From assembly GCA_014359885.1 (NCBI GenBank), contig JACIYN010000018.1, positions 62,001-126,000 on the forward strand: DNA of 64,000 nucleotides. The letters run 5' to 3'. A program made the translations under genes and the position numbers. Below the pieces are notes generated by a model that saw only the letters and a list, made by a program, of their open reading frames with translations, had not been told where the DNA came from and made no database searches. The stretch comes from Desulfacinum sp. (GTDB taxonomy: Bacteria; Desulfobacterota; Syntrophobacteria; Syntrophobacterales; DSM-9756). Every line of letters begins with the position of its first letter. The stretch's first letter is position 1. Of this stretch, positions 52,108 to 64,000 are shown piece after piece.

Positions 52108-55100
52108 ATGGCCCGAGCCGACCAGTCGACCACGCCGTCCGTTTCCGAAGATCCGCGAATCGTCTTTCGCGTCATCGACCCGGCGGACTACGCCCGCCAC
52201 GGCATCGACCCAAGGGACGTGCCCATCGGGACCTACGCGGCCCAGGATCACCCGTCCTTTCTTCTCAGCCGCCATGGCGGAAACGCCTACGGATTCGGGC
52301 TGGTGGAGCAGACCAAGCTTTCCAAAGCCGACTTCGAATTCCTCCAAGATCTGGACCTCACCGACCCCCAGGAAATCGCCCGCCATGCGGACCGCATCAA
52401 CGAGATCTACAAGAAACTGGGGCTTCTGATCCGCTTCTCCAGGGAAGGATCCCGATATTTCCTCATCCCCATCAACCTGGTGGCCCAGTCCATCCAGGAC
52501 ATCAAGACCAAAGCCGACGAGATCGAGCGGATCATCCTGGAGCGCATCAAGGAGACGGGAACGGAACGGCTGGACATCGGCCTCATGACACCGCCCAGGG
52601 ACCTCATCTCCCACGAACTGGCGGCCCGCCTTTCCAACCACCGCCTGCTCATCTTCGATTCGCTGGACAAGGTGAGATCCTGGCGGATCAGCCTGGACGT
52701 GGTGATCTTTCCCCGGGACCCCTTCGAATACCTTCTGGATCAGCCCCTGCCCAAACCGGTCAAGCGCCTGCCCCGGCAGCAACGGATGCTCAACTACGCA
52801 GCCTACCTGGCGGGAAAGATCCACGACCTCATGGAACCCGACGGCATCCTGCTGGTGGTGGGAAACTGTATCTTCTGCAACGAGGATCCGCGGGACTACC
52901 GGGTGGAATTCGATAGCCCGGAGGACGCCAAGAATTTTCTGCTTTTCTCGCACATCTACAAGACGCACAAACGCTACGGGGCAAACAGCCGGGTCTTTCA
53001 CGTGCACCCCATGGACCTGCACTTTTTCCTCAACCAGAAGGACCTGAACGAATCGCACCTCAAGGAACTCCTGGGCAGCCAGTCCCTCCGGGACCTGACC
53101 CTCCGGGACATCGACCGCCTGCCCCACCTGGACCGGCCTCTGCCCGGCCATTACCAGAGCACGTCGGAACCCGCGTGGGACAGGGTCTTTTCCGTCTATT
53201 TTGAAACGGAGCTGGTTTCCAGCAAGTCTTCCGAATCCCAGGAATCGTACTGGAAGAGGAAGGTTCGAACGGATCGGCCCCTCCCCCACAACCTGGCCCT
53301 CTACGTGGGAAGGCCCAAGGCGCCGACCACCAGCCTGGAAGCCCTGGAAGAGGAGATTCGCCGCCAAGGACAGCTCGGCTGCCAGCTGCCCCTGGTGGCC
53401 GCTTACCGGAACTCCTTTCGCTTCGTCCTGGACGTGCTCCACGCCCTGCACCAGATCCGGGAGGGCAAGCTCCACAAGATCCGCGAAGTGGAAAGGGACC
53501 GCCTCACCAACCCGTTTAGACGAAAAGGTTCTCGAAACGGAGACTTCCAGGCAATCCTCCGGCTTCTGCGGCAGATGAAGCGACTTCGGCGCATCGAAGA
53601 TTACCTGAATCCCGACCACATCGAAGGGGCTTCCACCCCGGTTCTGGAAAACATCCAAAAGCTTTCCCTTCACGGTTTCAGCAAGGCTCAGCTGAAGGAA
53701 CTGGTCGCCACCGTGGTGGGGCACAGCTCCATGAGCCGCGTGGTTTTCGGCAAGATGCCCGCCCGAAGCCTCAAACCCCTCACCGACATGGCGGCGACCC
53801 AAAATCCCTTCGAAGCTCTGGAAACCCTCCGGGTGTGCCGGCTCATGACCGTAGCGGAAATCGCCGCCGCCCTGGGCGAAAACTTCACCGCCGCGCAGGC
53901 GGAGGAGGTGTTTCGGGTTTATGACGATGCGGTGCAGGTGGCCACCCAGCCCATGTTGGATTGGGACGCCCTGGAGGATGCACGGATCAGCGAACTGGGG
54001 GGCGTGCAGAACAAGGCTCTCCGTGAAATGCTCAAATTCTTCAACCTGTTCGAATTCCTGAACAACTGGCAGGAATTCCTGGACAAGGGCCCCCACGAGA
54101 AGGAGGTCCTGTGCGATTACGATCCCCAACGGTTGAAGAAACTGGACCAGGTGCTCACTTTGGCCCACACGGCCAATCTCTTCCGGGCCCGTTTCCGCGA
54201 AGACCCCATCCCGAGGCAAACCTTCTTCTTTCGCCAATTCCTCAAGACGGAATTCCACGGAACGGGCCATCTCTTTCCCAACTTGGGGCCGGAAGCGGGA
54301 TTCCGCCTGCTTTGGGTGACCGTCAACGTAAGTCGGCACAAGATCGTGAACTTCAATCCCATCTTCGCTTCGGTTCAGCCGGAAAAGAGGTCGGAACGGC
54401 TGGAAAAGATCCGCAGAAGCCTCCTGAATCTTCCCCCGGAATCGGTCAATACCGATTATCTGGAAAGAATCCGGGCCCACCTGGCCCAGGGGCGGCCGGC
54501 CTTCATCAAAAACACGGGGATCCGGCTCATCCACAACCCCACCACCAAGGCCACGGACGTTTCCTACGTGGACGTGCACGAGAACATGGAACACATGGAG
54601 ACGTTGCTGGCCCGTTTCGAAAACCGGAAGCTGAGGGACATCGCCCTGAAGGATGTCCAGGAGCTGGAACGCCTCTTTGCCGAGCTGGAAAGCTACAATG
54701 TCTATCTGTGCCAGGGCCGTTGCGAGGATGTTCCGGGAGAGGGTCCGGAGGCGGCCCAGCCGATCCCCATCAGTCAGCGCCTGGATTCCATCAAGGAAAG
54801 GATCCGAAACGTCTTTCTGTCCCAAATCTTCGTGCCTGAAGAAATCTACGACACGGTGGACCTCCTGGTGGGCCACTGCCCCACGCTGCTTCAGTTCCTG
54901 CTGCCCGAATTCCACACCCTGGGCCGGCTCATCGAAAACTGGCCCACCCGCAAGAAACAGTCCGTGGGCACCTACGTGATGCGCTGCCTCAACAAGTTCC
55001 AGGCCCTCATCACCAAGGACAGGGATTCCTTCCAGGATCAAAACACCTTCTACCAGTTGGCCAAGCTGGAATTCGGGCCCTTGGCCGAAGAGGACATCGG

Positions 55101-56820
55101 GGCCAAGCACCACCAACTGGAAGCCCTGGAGCACCTGGTGGGGCGGATCCAGCAGCGCCCCTTGCTCTACCAGGCCTTCACGTTGGCGCTCCTCTTCCAG
55201 GATCTGGGGAAACTGGAAAGTTACGCGGAAGAAGAAGAGACCCTTCGCCGGATCTGGACCCATGCGGAGCGAAGCTCCCACATTCTCGAAAGGCGGGCCA
55301 TTCTGGACCAGTACGGCCTGGATGAACCCCTGCAGCGCCTGATTCTGGACCTGGTGCGCCATCACGGCGCCATCGGCCACGTGATTCAGGGCGCCGAGCC
55401 CCTTTCCGCCCTGGACCACCTGACCCGGGAAAAGGACGACCGCCTCCTGGACGCCTACGTCCTCCATTGCATTCTGGCGGCAGCCGCGGTGGAGGAAGGC
55501 CTCATGACCGAAGACCTCCTGGACCTGTTCCTGGAATACCGCCATGAAGCCCTTCATATCATCAAATCGGGGGGAACCTGGGAAGCCCACCTGCACGACG
55601 TTCTCGCGGAAAAGGGACGGGCCCTGGTCCACGATCCCCAGTCCGTTCCCTCCGAAATGCACTTTCTTCTAACCCTGGACAGCACGCTCTGCTTTTTCCT
55701 GGACGAGAAAGACCACGACGAGGTGCTCTGGCGGGGGCGCCAGATCGCGGCTTTCGAAAGACTCTTGCACCTCCTGGAAATCCAGTGGGTGGACTTCAAG
55801 GACCTGCAGATGTTTTTCATGAATCTGCCGGCGCCTTTCATCTACCATCAGAAGGGCTTGAAGAGCATCGGCCTGGCGCATTTCGAGCGATCCCTGGAAA
55901 AGGCCGCCGCCGTTCTTCGAAGTCTCAGCGCCATGGAGCCGGAGGTGCGCTGTTATCTGCTCCACTGCCTGGATCCCTTGGGAGGAGCCTTCCGGATCTA
56001 CGATTTTCACCCACTCACCCGGTATTTGACCGTGGAGGAAAGCATCAAGATGCTCGTCATGGGCCTTCACAGCTACCATGTGCTCATGGAGGAAAGCACG
56101 GCCCGGGGCCTTGTGAGCTTCCGGCCTCTGAGCCAGAGCATCAAGCGGAAGCAGCAGGCCCTCAAGGACATCCTGGCGGACTTTTCCCTGGAAGGCATTC
56201 TGCGAGCTCCCATCGCAGACGGAACACGGAACCACCTGCAGGGAGGTCTTCTTTTTGAAACGAGCCCCTTCGGACCGGGCCTGCGCATCGGATTCCGGGA
56301 CACCCTGCACGTGGATTCCCTCATCCAGGATCTGCGCGCCGCCCGGACCCACGAGGAGCTGCGGACCAAGTATCGTTTCCATGTCAAAGAGCTTCAAAAG
56401 CTGCCCTCCGATACCGCGGAACAGCTGGACGCCCTCAAGCAGGCCTACCAGGAACACTTCCGGAGCATCAGCCAGGGCATTCTCAAGCAGTTCCAGGAGC
56501 GCCTGGCGGCCGTGGGCACTTTTTCGGAACTGGACCGGGTGCAGGCGGAGATGGAGCGGGAGATCGCCGAAAGCGCCCTTTCCGACGACGACGTCTTCCT
56601 GCTTCAGGAGCTGTTCGACTTCCACCGGTCCCGGATCCGGGACGAATTCCTCACCCGGGTGTCCACCACCATCTATGCCATGGACGATCCCCAAGCCCTG
56701 GATGCGTACTGGCAGGATTTGAAAAGGGAGCTCTTCCGCTTCCGCCATCATGTGGGCAAGGAATATGAATCCATGATCGCCGCCTACATCGACGAGAAAA
56801 CCATGAACGTCAGGAGCTGA
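52108..56820 (+). CDS. 1570-residue protein of unknown function with degenerate HD-like region
   Basis: The largest gene here starts at ATG 52108, about 110 bp from divergent pgpA, and ends 11 bp before a convergent histidine kinase. There is no signal or membrane segment, so it is probably cytoplasmic. The N-terminal half is mainly helical and resembles nothing I recognise. Around residues 1029-1090 the pattern ALLFQDLGKLE, then HAERSSHILERR, then LVRHHGAIGHV looks like an HD phosphohydrolase, but the first metal His is Gln (FQDLGK for FHDLGK). That suggests a regulatory or inactive HD domain. The C-terminus is coiled-coil like. It may be a scaffold or sensor. Function is not claimed. Confidence 0.75.
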   Translation: MARADQSTTPSVSEDPRIVFRVIDPADYARHGIDPRDVPIGTYAAQDHPSFLLSRHGGNAYGFGLVEQTKLSKADFEFLQDLDLTDPQEIARHADRINEIYKKLGLLIRFSREGSRYFLIPINLVAQSIQDIKTKADEIERIILERIKETGTERLDIGLMTPPRDLISHELAARLSNHRLLIFDSLDKVRSWRISLDVVIFPRDPFEYLLDQPLPKPVKRLPRQQRMLNYAAYLAGKIHDLMEPDGILLVVGNCIFCNEDPRDYRVEFDSPEDAKNFLLFSHIYKTHKRYGANSRVFHVHPMDLHFFLNQKDLNESHLKELLGSQSLRDLTLRDIDRLPHLDRPLPGHYQSTSEPAWDRVFSVYFETELVSSKSSESQESYWKRKVRTDRPLPHNLALYVGRPKAPTTSLEALEEEIRRQGQLGCQLPLVAAYRNSFRFVLDVLHALHQIREGKLHKIREVERDRLTNPFRRKGSRNGDFQAILRLLRQMKRLRRIEDYLNPDHIEGASTPVLENIQKLSLHGFSKAQLKELVATVVGHSSMSRVVFGKMPARSLKPLTDMAATQNPFEALETLRVCRLMTVAEIAAALGENFTAAQAEEVFRVYDDAVQVATQPMLDWDALEDARISELGGVQNKALREMLKFFNLFEFLNNWQEFLDKGPHEKEVLCDYDPQRLKKLDQVLTLAHTANLFRARFREDPIPRQTFFFRQFLKTEFHGTGHLFPNLGPEAGFRLLWVTVNVSRHKIVNFNPIFASVQPEKRSERLEKIRRSLLNLPPESVNTDYLERIRAHLAQGRPAFIKNTGIRLIHNPTTKATDVSYVDVHENMEHMETLLARFENRKLRDIALKDVQELERLFAELESYNVYLCQGRCEDVPGEGPEAAQPIPISQRLDSIKERIRNVFLSQIFVPEEIYDTVDLLVGHCPTLLQFLLPEFHTLGRLIENWPTRKKQSVGTYVMRCLNKFQALITKDRDSFQDQNTFYQLAKLEFGPLAEEDIGAKHHQLEALEHLVGRIQQRPLLYQAFTLALLFQDLGKLESYAEEEETLRRIWTHAERSSHILERRAILDQYGLDEPLQRLILDLVRHHGAIGHVIQGAEPLSALDHLTREKDDRLLDAYVLHCILAAAAVEEGLMTEDLLDLFLEYRHEALHIIKSGGTWEAHLHDVLAEKGRALVHDPQSVPSEMHFLLTLDSTLCFFLDEKDHDEVLWRGRQIAAFERLLHLLEIQWVDFKDLQMFFMNLPAPFIYHQKGLKSIGLAHFERSLEKAAAVLRSLSAMEPEVRCYLLHCLDPLGGAFRIYDFHPLTRYLTVEESIKMLVMGLHSYHVLMEESTARGLVSFRPLSQSIKRKQQALKDILADFSLEGILRAPIADGTRNHLQGGLLFETSPFGPGLRIGFRDTLHVDSLIQDLRAARTHEELRTKYRFHVKELQKLPSDTAEQLDALKQAYQEHFRSISQGILKQFQERLAAVGTFSELDRVQAEMEREIAESALSDDDVFLLQELFDFHRSRIRDEFLTRVSTTIYAMDDPQALDAYWQDLKRELFRFRHHVGKEYESMIAAYIDEKTMNVRS

Positions 56821-56831
56821 AAGGGAAAAGA

Positions 56832-58226
56832 TCAGGAAAGGTCTTCCAGGGGTGTTTCTTCCTTGAGGGGAAGGATGAAGTAGAATTCATTTCCGAATTT
56901 CTTGGGCTCGCATCCCACCTGGCCGCCGTGGATTTCCACCACATTCTTGACGAAATGAAGTCCGTGGCCCGTGCCCCGTTCCTGGCCCACGTTGGACGCC
57001 CTGTAGCCTTCGTCGAAAAGACGGCGCGCCTCCTCGGGATCCAGAGGTTCTCCGGTGGTGAAGATGTTGAACCGCACGCCGTGTATTCCGTCTCCGAAGT
57101 GATTCTTGAGGATCTTGCGGTTGTAGGAAATGAGCTTGACCTTCTGGCCCCGGCTGTCTTCCACCGCACGGGCATACTTGACCGCGTTGGAGAAGAGATT
57201 GTCGAAGACCTGGGAAATGAGGCCCTTGTCCACGAAGAGGATCACCTCCTCATCGGGGATCTCCTCCAGCCGGTTGTCCACCACGATACCTCTCTTCTCG
57301 AAGACCGGCCGGTAACGTTCCAACAGGGGTTCGATGATCTCGGTCTTGAAGTTACAAGGCTGCTTGCGGAGCACGTAGGTTCCCTTTTCGAAATGGTCCC
57401 GCCTCAGCAAGGTTTCCAGAAAAAGGCTCGTGTGCTCATAGTGCTTGGTCAGCGCCCGGCTCTCCTCTTCCAGCGTCTCGTTTTCCGTGGACAGCATGTG
57501 GTAGATCTCGCACAGCTCCCGGCAAAGATCCTCATCCTGAGTCTGGGTAAAGAGGATGAGATCGCGCATCCTTTCCTGGATTTCCTTGTAGTTATCCAGG
57601 GATTTTTCCAGCCGCCGGATAAAAAGCCGGTAATAGAGATTGGGGGAGATGACGTTGTGTTCGATGTCGGCCACCAGCTGGTTGATGAACTTGATGTGCT
57701 CCAGGTTCTGCTGAATCAGCAGCTTCTGGTGCAGGTTGTAGCCGATGCGGTTGGCCAGTTTTTCAAGAAAAAACCGACCCTTGTCGTCCACCTTCTCCTT
57801 GGGGAACACTTCGAAAAGACCCAGCAGGTCGCCGCGGCTGCTGAAGGGAAGCCATTGGGTGAGGGCCCGGTTGCCCCGGATGGGAAAGAGGACCGAATCC
57901 TCGGATTCCTGGATCTCGGCGGGAACGGGAAGGGAAAACCGCAGCCGTTCTTCCGGGTTCGTGATCAATCCGTCGGTGCTGGTGCTCACCCGCTCCAGGC
58001 GCCCGCTCTTGCGGTTGTAGACATAGAGACGACTTTCCAGGTCGAAGAATTCCTTGGGGACCGCGACACAGATGAGGTAGAGGTTTTCGAGGCTCGTGTA
58101 TTCCTGGGCCAGATCAAAAAAGGTGGCGAAGGCCTCCTCCTGGAGCCGTTCGAAGTTGTAGCGCTGGTAGGCTTCCTTCTTTTCCCGAACGCGCTGTCGT
58201 ATGTCCTGCAAGGTGTCCTTGGACAC
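56832..58226 (-). CDS. Soluble sensor histidine kinase
   Basis: The 464-residue protein has no membrane segments. Residues about 33-170 look like a GAF-type sensor. A phosphoacceptor-like segment DIEHNVISPN (His190) is followed by a helical dimerisation region. The ATP domain has an N box (DNLFSNAVKYA), and G boxes (GTGHGLHFVKNVVEIHGG). The start is GTG 58226 with GGGGGG upstream. No response regulator is adjacent. It follows gpsA by 33 bp. It is convergent with the giant protein gene, whose 3' end is 11 bp away. Confidence 0.85.
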   Translation of the reverse strand: MSKDTLQDIRQRVREKKEAYQRYNFERLQEEAFATFFDLAQEYTSLENLYLICVAVPKEFFDLESRLYVYNRKSGRLERVSTSTDGLITNPEERLRFSLPVPAEIQESEDSVLFPIRGNRALTQWLPFSSRGDLLGLFEVFPKEKVDDKGRFFLEKLANRIGYNLHQKLLIQQNLEHIKFINQLVADIEHNVISPNLYYRLFIRRLEKSLDNYKEIQERMRDLILFTQTQDEDLCRELCEIYHMLSTENETLEEESRALTKHYEHTSLFLETLLRRDHFEKGTYVLRKQPCNFKTEIIEPLLERYRPVFEKRGIVVDNRLEEIPDEEVILFVDKGLISQVFDNLFSNAVKYARAVEDSRGQKVKLISYNRKILKNHFGDGIHGVRFNIFTTGEPLDPEEARRLFDEGYRASNVGQERGTGHGLHFVKNVVEIHGGQVGCEPKKFGNEFYFILPLKEETPLEDLS

Positions 58227-58259
58227 GGCGCCCCCCTTACTTCCCGCGGAACCGGTTGC

Positions 58260-59294
58260 TCACTGCGCACCCAGCGGAAACTCCATTTCCGACTTCAGAT
58301 CCCTTTCCATGAGATCCCGCACCGCTTGCCGAGGGTCCTTGTCCTCGTAAAGAACCTTGTAGATCTGCTCGCTGATGGGCATTTCCACATCCATCTTGCG
58401 GGCCAGATGATAGACCGATTTGCTCGTCTTCACCCCTTCGGCCACCATGCGCATGTCCGCCAGGATATCGGCCAGCTTTTCCCCCCGCCCCAACCGATAG
58501 CCCACGGTTCGGTTCCGGCTCAAATCCCCCGTGCAGGTGAGCAGCAGGTCGCCGATTCCGGACAATCCGGCAAAGGTCATGGGATGCGCCCCCATCTTGA
58601 CTCCCAGCCGGGTGATTTCCGCCAGTCCCCGGGTGATGAGGGCGGCCCGGGTGTTGTGGCCGTAGCCCAGCCCGTCGCAGGCGCCCGCCGCCAGGGCGAT
58701 CACGTTTTTGAGCGCCCCGGCCAGTTCCACCCCCACCTTGTCCCGGCTCGTGTAGACCCGAAACGTGGGGGTGTGGAAGATGCGCTGGACCTTTTCGGCG
58801 GTGGACAGGGAATCGGCGGCCACCGTGACGGCCGTGGGCGTCTTTTGCATAACCTCCCTGGCAAACGAGGGGCCCGCCAGGGTGACCACATGGGCTTCCA
58901 AAAACGGAGGAAGAAGCTCTTTCCAGATGCCCGACATGGTGAGCAGCGTGTCGTTTTCGATGCCCTTGGTGGCCGACACCAGAATGCAACCCTTTTTCAG
59001 GTGGGGGACCATGAGGGACGCCACGCTGCGATACACATGGGACGGCACCACCATGACCAGCATGGAATGATCGCGAACCGTTCCGGCCAGATCGGTGGAC
59101 GGAGCAATGTTGTCGCTCAGGCGAAAGCCCTTGAGGTAGTAGTCGTTTTCCCGGGTCCGGCGGATGGTCTCGCACAACTCCGGTTCATAGACCCACAGAT
59201 CCACCCCGTAGCCCTTCTCCGCCAGTAGTTGGGCCAGGGCCGTTCCCCAGCTGCCGGCCCCGATCACTGCGATCCGCTGCGATCCATCCACCAA
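58260..59294 (-). CDS. gpsA: GpsA, NAD(P)-dependent glycerol-3-phosphate dehydrogenase
   Basis: The 344-residue enzyme makes sn-glycerol 3-phosphate for phospholipids. Motifs are VIGAGSWGTALAQLL (Rossmann), VSATKGIE, AGPSFAREV and GVELAGALKNVIALAAGACDGLGYG. The start is the TTG at 59294 or the GTG next to it, with AGGAGGAG (inside the gyrA end) upstream. It follows gyrA with a 2-bp gap, so it is coupled to gyrA. GpsA and PgpA both lie in the window and act in phospholipid synthesis, though not in one operon. Confidence 0.96.
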   Translation of the reverse strand: MVDGSQRIAVIGAGSWGTALAQLLAEKGYGVDLWVYEPELCETIRRTRENDYYLKGFRLSDNIAPSTDLAGTVRDHSMLVMVVPSHVYRSVASLMVPHLKKGCILVSATKGIENDTLLTMSGIWKELLPPFLEAHVVTLAGPSFAREVMQKTPTAVTVAADSLSTAEKVQRIFHTPTFRVYTSRDKVGVELAGALKNVIALAAGACDGLGYGHNTRAALITRGLAEITRLGVKMGAHPMTFAGLSGIGDLLLTCTGDLSRNRTVGYRLGRGEKLADILADMRMVAEGVKTSKSVYHLARKMDVEMPISEQIYKVLYEDKDPRQAVRDLMERDLKSEMEFPLGAQ

Positions 59295-59296
59295 TC

Positions 59297-61708
59297 CTAC
59301 TCCTCCTCGGATTCAGCGACCACGGCTGCATCCACGATCTCTTCGTCGTCGTTCAGATCCATCAGCTTGACCCCCTGGGTGGAACGACCCATTTCCCGGA
59401 TTTCCGCCACCGCCAGACGGATGAGGCGCCCCGTGTTGGTGATCAGCAGGATCTCATCGTCCTCACTCACCTGCCGAAAGACGACCACCTCGCCGTTCTT
59501 TTCCGTGATCCGCACGTTGATCACCCCCTGGCCGCCGCGGCCCTGGACCCGATAGGCCGAGGAAGCGGTTCTCTTGCCGAATCCCTTGCGGGTCACCACC
59601 AGGATGGAGCGACCGTCGTCGATGGTGTCCATTCCGATCAGTTCACTGCCGGAAAGCTCCATGGCCTTGACGCCGCGGGTGGAACGTCCCATGGGGCGCA
59701 CGGCCTTTTCGCTGATCCGGATACACTTGCCCGCCCGGCTCATGAAGAAAAGATCCTGCTCCCCATCGGTCATGCAGACCGAGATGAGTTCGTCGCCCTC
59801 GTCGATCAGGATCGCCCGGATCCCCACCGAACGCGGATTGCTGAAGGCGCTCAGTTCCGTCTTTTTCACGATCCCCTTGCGGGTGGCCATCACCACGTAA
59901 CGGCCCTCGTCGAAGGAGCGCACCGGCAGGACCGTGGCCACCCGTTCTCCCTCCAGCAGCGGCAAGAGGTTCACAATGGCCTTGCCGCTGGCCGCCGGGC
60001 CCACTTCCGGGATGTTGTAAACCTTCAGCCAGTAGAGGCGGCCGAAGGAGGTGAACACCAGCAGGTAGTCGTGGGTGGAGGCGGTAAAAACGGAACGGAC
60101 GAAGTCCTCTTCGCGTATGCTCATGCCCATGCGCCCCTTGCCGCCGCGGCGCTGGCTCCGGTAGATGTCCACGGGGGTCCGCTTCACATAGCCCGCGTGG
60201 GAAATGGTCACCACCACTTCCCTTTCGTCGATGAGATCCTCCAGGCTCACATCCTTGGCGTCGGGGACGATTTCCGTCCGGCGTCCGTCCCCGTAGGTGT
60301 TCACCAGTTCTTCCAGTTCCTCGTGGATGATCTGGTCGATGAGGGCCGGGGAGGCCAGGATCTGTCGGAATCGCTCGATATCCTTGAGGACCTGCTCGTA
60401 TTCCTTGAGGATCTTGTCGCGTTCCAGGCCCGTCAGGCGCTGCAGCCGCATGTCCAGGATGGCCTGGGCCTGCACGTCGCTCAGCCCGAAGTTCTCCATC
60501 AACCGCTGCTTGGCCACGGGCGGGTTGGGCGCCGAACGGATGAGGCCAATGATCTCATCCAGGTGGTCCAGGGCAATCTTGAGGCCCTCCAGGACGTGGG
60601 CCCGCTTTTCCGCCTGTTCCAGGTCGTAGCGGGTTCTCCGGACCACCACCTCGCGGCGGAAATCGAGAAAATGGGAAAGCACCCCCTTGAGATCCAGCAG
60701 CTGGGGCCGGTTGTCCACCACCGCCAACAGGATCACCCCAAAGGTGGACTCCAGGGCGGTGAACTTGTAGAGCTGATTCTCCACGACCTGGGGGTTTTCA
60801 CCGGCCTTCAGGACCAACACGATGCGCATCCCTTCCCGGCTGGACTCGTCCCGGATGTCCTGGATGCCGGTGATGCGTTTTTCCTTGACCAGCTCTGCGA
60901 TCCGCTCCTGGAGCTTGGCCTTGTTCACCTGGTAAGGAAGCTCGGTCACCACCAGCTGGCGGCGCTTTCCGGTCTCCTCCAGTTCCACCCGAGCCCGCAT
61001 GCGCACGAGGCCGCGGCCCGTCTCATAAGCTTCCCGGATGCCGTCCGTGCCCACGATGAACCCGCCCGTGGGAAAATCGGGGCCGGGGATGGTCTTCATG
61101 AGATCCAGACTGGTCAGTTCCGGATCCTTCAAAAGGGCCTGCAGTCCCCGGCACAGCTCCGTGATGTTGTGGGGAGGAATGTTGGTGGCCATGCCCACGG
61201 CGATCCCCGAAGCGCCGTTCAGCAGCAGGTTGGGCACCCGGGTGGGCAAGACGACGGGCTCCTGCAGGGAGTTGTCGTAGTTGGGGGTGAATTCCACCGT
61301 GTTCTTTTCGATATCCTGCAGGAACTCGTGGGCCATGCGCGCCATGCGGATTTCCGTATAACGCATGGCAGCCGGGGGATCTCCGTCCACGGAACCGAAG
61401 TTGCCCTGGCCGTCCACCAGGGGATAGCGCATGGAAAAATCCTGGGCCATCCGCACGATGGTGTCGTAGACGGCCGCGTCCCCGTGGGGATGGTACTTAC
61501 CGATCACATCGCCCACGATGCGGGCCGATTTCTTGTAGGGCTTGTTATAGTCGTTTTTGAGCTCGTACATGGCGTAGAGCACGCGCCGGTGCACGGGCTT
61601 CAAGCCGTCGCGCACATCGGGAAGGGCCCGCCCGATGATCACGCTCATGGCATAGTCCAGGTACGAAAGCTTGATTTCGTCTTCGATGTTGATGGTCGGT
61701 TGCGTCAT
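59297..61708 (-). CDS. gyrA: GyrA, DNA gyrase subunit A
   Basis: The 803-residue subunit cuts and rejoins DNA. It begins [21 protein letters not shown], has [11 protein letters not shown] with the active-site Tyr, the GyrA box QRRGGKG, and six C-terminal beta-propeller blades ([18 protein letters not shown], and so on). The start at 61708 was chosen because the conserved N-terminus begins there. An upstream TTG at 61738 would add ten residues that come from the repeat and have no family match. Gyrase subunit B is 74 bp upstream. Confidence 0.97.
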   Translation of the reverse strand: MTQPTINIEDEIKLSYLDYAMSVIIGRALPDVRDGLKPVHRRVLYAMYELKNDYNKPYKKSARIVGDVIGKYHPHGDAAVYDTIVRMAQDFSMRYPLVDGQGNFGSVDGDPPAAMRYTEIRMARMAHEFLQDIEKNTVEFTPNYDNSLQEPVVLPTRVPNLLLNGASGIAVGMATNIPPHNITELCRGLQALLKDPELTSLDLMKTIPGPDFPTGGFIVGTDGIREAYETGRGLVRMRARVELEETGKRRQLVVTELPYQVNKAKLQERIAELVKEKRITGIQDIRDESSREGMRIVLVLKAGENPQVVENQLYKFTALESTFGVILLAVVDNRPQLLDLKGVLSHFLDFRREVVVRRTRYDLEQAEKRAHVLEGLKIALDHLDEIIGLIRSAPNPPVAKQRLMENFGLSDVQAQAILDMRLQRLTGLERDKILKEYEQVLKDIERFRQILASPALIDQIIHEELEELVNTYGDGRRTEIVPDAKDVSLEDLIDEREVVVTISHAGYVKRTPVDIYRSQRRGGKGRMGMSIREEDFVRSVFTASTHDYLLVFTSFGRLYWLKVYNIPEVGPAASGKAIVNLLPLLEGERVATVLPVRSFDEGRYVVMATRKGIVKKTELSAFSNPRSVGIRAILIDEGDELISVCMTDGEQDLFFMSRAGKCIRISEKAVRPMGRSTRGVKAMELSGSELIGMDTIDDGRSILVVTRKGFGKRTASSAYRVQGRGGQGVINVRITEKNGEVVVFRQVSEDDEILLITNTGRLIRLAVAEIREMGRSTQGVKLMDLNDDEEIVDAAVVAESEEE

Positions 61709-61733
61709 CGTTGTCGTCCGTCGCTGGTTCGTC

Positions 61734-61782
61734 GTCAAGCGTCAGGCGTAAGCCGTGAGGCGTGAGGCGTAATCCTTAACCC
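61734..61782. repeat. Heptamer tandem repeat between gyrB and gyrA
   Basis: Seven 7-bp units (GTCAAGC, GTCAGGC, GTAAGCC, GTGAGGC twice, GTAATCC, TTAACCC) fill most of the gyrB-gyrA spacer. The family matches the other heptamer arrays. It ends next to the gyrB stop at 61783. Confidence 0.75.

Positions 61783-64000
<2,218 letters not shown>

Noticed and set aside
51988-55662. 1224-residue open frame on the minus strand
   Set aside because: It is antisense to the 1570-residue gene. Composition is that of a shadow frame (many Gly, Val, Phe, His), with no recognisable motif, whereas the plus frame shows normal protein composition.
61709-61738. Earlier gyrA start at TTG 61738
   Set aside because: The extra ten residues match no GyrA. 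The conserved N-terminus begins at ATG 61708.

Overview
The window is a high-GC, almost fully coding bacterial chromosome segment. Gene order and family resemblance suggest a deltaproteobacterium, most likely a sulfate reducer or syntroph near Syntrophobacterales/Desulfacinum. This is inference: there is no rRNA here, and the lineage call rests on family recognition. I saw no tRNA, rRNA, CRISPR array, prophage or intact insertion sequence.

Layout. 1-7.5 kb: tail of a signalling protein, a DinG-type helicase, a class A penicillin-binding protein (with a parS-like palindrome inside the gene), comM next to a heptanucleotide tandem repeat, and a short DnaJ-like protein. 7.5-8.3 kb: decayed material, namely a pRiA4b ORF-3-like remnant and a frameshifted coiled-coil gene. 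8.3-13.9 kb: a PHP-glycosyltransferase fusion, a two-domain acyltransferase of the ornithine-lipid (OlsF) type, and a YibE/F membrane protein. 14-16.7 kb: an alkaline phosphatase, and an HD-domain protein whose Tat signal is separated by a one-base frameshift at a G6 tract. 16.9-19.2 kb: a dead oligopeptide ABC ATPase, a glycosyltransferase and a tiny membrane protein. 19.2-21.1 kb: a PIN-PhoH ATPase and an ArsC-like protein.

21-32.1 kb is a long minus-strand phosphonate operon. In transcription order it reads GNAT acetyltransferase, phnM, phnC, phnD, phnE, a TIM-barrel sugar isomerase-like gene, phnG, phnH, phnI, phnJ, phnK, phnL, and a DksA/TraR zinc-finger gene. Together these import phosphonates and break the C-P bond. 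With the alkaline phosphatase and the probable phosphate-free lipid enzyme, the window has a phosphate-scavenging theme. phnF, phnN and phnP are not seen.

32-46 kb: moaC, dksA, birA, cobS, a cluster of nested palindromes, cobU, parB, parA with a parS site, a nicotinamidase-nicotinate phosphoribosyltransferase pair, and the conserved replication-origin-type block rsmG-mnmE-jag-yidC-yidD-rnpA-rpmH. 46-52 kb: gpmI, a crotonase-family protein, two trypsin-like proteases in tandem, a VanZ-like protein and pgpA. 52-58.2 kb: a 1570-residue protein of unknown function with a degenerate HD-like region, convergent with a soluble histidine kinase. 58.2-64 kb: gpsA, gyrA and the 3' part of gyrB.

The most unusual elements are the 1570-residue protein, the degenerate 7-bp tandem repeats that run into the ends of three genes and into the gyrB-gyrA spacer, and the extra genes inside the phosphonate operon. 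Several genes carry single-base frameshifts at homopolymers, which may be biological or sequencing errors.
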